DNA of 7,390 nt from Dehalococcoidales bacterium (lineage in GTDB: Bacteria; Chloroflexota; Dehalococcoidia; Dehalococcoidales; RBG-16-60-22), in contig JAUVXN010000060.1 in the NCBI GenBank assembly GCA_030603605.1, forward strand, positions 1 to 7,390. Direction: 5' to 3'. This document shows positions 5,945-7,390 of this stretch, piece by piece (positions within the stretch are counted from its first letter, which is position 1; each line of letters opens with the position of its first letter). The notes under the pieces were generated by a model. That model did not search any database. It was not told the origin of the DNA and saw only the letters and a program-made list of their open reading frames with translations. A program made the translations under genes and the position numbers.

Positions 5945-6573
5945 ATACCCAACCAATGAATATCATCCCAGGTGTAGTTGAGAGTGGACCAAGGGGCGAA
6001 AGATTTTGGGATATATATTCTCTATTGTTGAAAGAGCGTATAATTATGTTATTCACGCCAATAACTGACCAGGTGGCAAACGTTATCATTGCTCAGCTAC
6101 TCTATCTAGAGCGTGAAGACCCGGATAAAGACATCAGCATTTATATCCAGAGCCCTGGTGGGATTATCAGCTCTGGCCTGGCTATTTATGATACCATGCA
6201 GCTTATCCGCTGTGAGGTGTCTACCATCTGTGTCGGGATGGCTGCCAGCATGGCTACAGTGCTCCTTTGCGCTGGCGCCAAAGGTAAGCGCTATGCCTTG
6301 CCCAACTCTACCATCCACCTGCACCAGGCGGTTGGCAGTGCTCAAGGTCAGGCAACGGATATAGAGATTGCTGCCCGTGAGATTATACGCCAGCAGGAGA
6401 TAATCCGAGACATCCTTGTCAAGCATACCGGGCAATCGGTGGAGAAGATAAAGCATGACACTGACCGCGATTTCTTTCTTAACCCGGAGCAGGCAGTAAA
6501 GTATGGTCTTGTGGATGAAATTCTGGGCAAACCCAAAGAAGAAACCGCCAAGAAGAAATCTGGTAAAAAATAG
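5941..6573 (+). CDS. clpP: ATP-dependent Clp protease proteolytic subunit
   Basis: ClpP is the serine peptidase that forms a double-heptamer chamber fed by AAA+ unfoldases such as ClpX or ClpC. The 210 residues cover the full family length. The catalytic triad is complete at family spacing: Ser103 in [10 protein letters not shown], His128 in IHLHQ, and Asp177 in DTDRDF. The N-terminal [20 protein letters not shown] (16-35) matches the family's axial-loop and first-helix region, and QGQATDIEI (135-143) begins the handle. The oxyanion strand reads QSPGG where most family members have NSPGG, and the lysine-rich C-terminus (about 15 residues) is probably disordered. The start is ATG overlapping the tig stop, with a strong ribosome binding site. 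clpX does not follow; the next gene is convergent, so the unfoldase must be encoded elsewhere. Confidence 0.97.
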   Translation: MNTQPMNIIPGVVESGPRGERFWDIYSLLLKERIIMLFTPITDQVANVIIAQLLYLEREDPDKDISIYIQSPGGIISSGLAIYDTMQLIRCEVSTICVGMAASMATVLLCAGAKGKRYALPNSTIHLHQAVGSAQGQATDIEIAAREIIRQQEIIRDILVKHTGQSVEKIKHDTDRDFFLNPEQAVKYGLVDEILGKPKEETAKKKSGKK

Positions 6574-6592
6574 TTATAATTGCTTGTTATAA
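6565..6592 (-). terminator. Weak terminator-like AT hairpin plus T-run for the kinase gene
   Basis: Two TTATAA arms (6574-6579 and 6587-6592) flank a seven-base loop and lie over the last codons and stop of the kinase. Read on the minus strand they are followed by CTA and then six T residues (6570-6565). The stem has no G-C pair, so it would be weak. On the plus strand no T-run follows, so it would not end clpP transcription. Confidence 0.22.
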
Positions 6593-7390
6593 AACTCCTG
6601 GTAGCGCCGAGCCAGTTCGCTAAGTTTGGGTAGGCCCTGCCTGGCTCCCATTTTGGCAATAGAAAACTGAGCTACGATGTCTCCCAGGCGCCCGCACTCT
6701 TCAAGGCTCTTTTCTCTAAGTAAACCGTAGAGAAATCCGGTGGCAAAAGCATCACCGGCACCGGTGGTATCTATTGCCGAAATTCTACTCCGATTATCAG
6801 ATTCAATGGTGTATTCATTTTCAGCGTCTCTAATATAAGCGACGTCGCTAACTATCCTGTGGCCAGTCCCTTTACCTAAGGTAACCACAACAATGTGACT
6901 GCCTTGGTTAAGGCATCTTTCGGCTCCAGCTTTGAGCCCCTCTCCCGTAAGCTGGCATATTTCATTCTCATTGATAAAAAGGGCATGAGTCCGGGACAAT
7001 ATTGGGCTAAGTGCCTTTTGACCTTTGGCAGCGTAGAGTGCTCCCGGAGCAAAACTGAGTTTAACGGACGATTCTAACCTATCCACCAACTCCAGTAGTA
7101 TTTTGAGTTGATGGTCATCAGCAAAAGAGGAGAGGTGGAGGATTTTCGAATGGTTGACATAGGTTAAATCCAGGTCGTCTATGGTCAGCAGGCTGTTGGC
7201 ACCGGGTAGGACGTGGAGAGAGCGCTGACCGAGTTTATCACTGAGGCACAATACTGAACCTGTCTTTGCCTTGGGCTTTACCTTGATTTGACTGGTATCT
7301 ACTCCCGCTTGCTGAAAATCATTAATTAATATCTTTCCTTCAGGATCGTCGCCAACAGCACCAATAAAACCGGTGCTCACCCCTAGCTTT
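6574..7390 (-). CDS. PfkB/ribokinase-family carbohydrate (or nucleoside) kinase, N-terminus outside the window
   Basis: This is the C-terminal 271 codons of a PfkB-family kinase, which uses ATP to phosphorylate a sugar or nucleoside hydroxyl. The reading frame stays open through the right edge (KLG precedes the GTG at 7380), and the first visible residues, LGVSTGFIGAVGDDPEG, match the region after the family's N-terminal substrate-binding lid. About 50-60 residues are therefore missing, and the GTG is not the real start. Visible motifs are FINENEICQLTG, which fits the family's NxxE region, VVVTLGKGTG, and the PfkB signature DTTGAGDAFATG with the catalytic Asp codon at 6751-6753. The C-terminus, GARQGLPKLSEL, resembles PfkB kinases annotated as adenosine or sugar kinases, but the substrate cannot be assigned because the substrate-contacting N-terminus is absent. 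It is convergent with clpP, and the two stop codons touch. Confidence 0.9.
   Translation of the reverse strand, partial: KLGVSTGFIGAVGDDPEGKILINDFQQAGVDTSQIKVKPKAKTGSVLCLSDKLGQRSLHVLPGANSLLTIDDLDLTYVNHSKILHLSSFADDHQLKILLELVDRLESSVKLSFAPGALYAAKGQKALSPILSRTHALFINENEICQLTGEGLKAGAERCLNQGSHIVVVTLGKGTGHRIVSDVAYIRDAENEYTIESDNRSRISAIDTTGAGDAFATGFLYGLLREKSLEECGRLGDIVAQFSIAKMGARQGLPKLSELARRYQEFYNKQL

Noticed and set aside
5512..5952. Long open frames antisense to tig, clpP, the MBL gene and HcyBio.
   Set aside because: They lie wholly or almost wholly within strongly recognised genes, show no family motifs, and are biased in composition (for example Ser-rich opposite Glu/Arg-rich tig).
7378..7380. GTG at 7380 as the start of the kinase.
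   Set aside because: The frame stays open to the window edge, and the residues that follow match an internal region of PfkB kinases, so the N-terminus lies outside.

Overview
The window holds six substantial protein genes in three transcriptional blocks, plus a seventh gene that probably begins at the left edge. It reads as ordinary chromosome from a bacterium, with moderate GC and good Shine-Dalgarno sites. The AspRS, trigger factor and ClpP are of bacterial type. The pairing of an HcyBio (DUF39) protein with an NIL/2x[4Fe-4S] ferredoxin protein is known from strict anaerobes such as methanogens, sulfate reducers and Dehalococcoidia-like Chloroflexi. An anaerobic bacterium, possibly a Dehalococcoidia relative, is my inference; no marker here proves it. 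No mobile element, CRISPR array, rRNA or tRNA was seen.

Left block (minus strand, positions 1-1698, promoter near 1801-1830). The HcyBio homocysteine-synthesis protein is followed by the NIL-ferredoxin protein. Three bases after that gene's stop, an ATG-TAT-GA enters the left edge, which may be the start of the third partner, a UPF0280/COG2122 protein. The set would make homocysteine from aspartate semialdehyde and sulfide without an O-acylhomoserine intermediate. Its roughly 95-base leader can be folded by hand into a three-way junction with a GAAA tetraloop. One strand of that fold can instead pair with the ribosome binding site. This is the best candidate here for an undescribed regulatory element.

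Central block (plus strand, 1889-6573). This is a tight operon of aspS, an MBL-fold hydrolase, tig and clpP, with gaps of 3 and 12 bases and a 4-base ATGA overlap. It is driven by a promoter (TTGAAG-17-TATAAT) divergent from the homocysteine promoter. The operon joins tRNA charging, nascent-chain folding and proteolysis. The AspRS carries His31 and Gly83, the residues linked to relaxed tRNA recognition in Pseudomonas aeruginosa AspRS, so it is probably non-discriminating and would also make Asp-tRNA(Asn) for GatCAB. clpX, often next to tig-clpP, is not in the window.

Right block (minus strand, 6574 to the right edge). A PfkB-family kinase lacks its N-terminus because the gene runs off the window. 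Its stop codon abuts the clpP stop with no bases between them.
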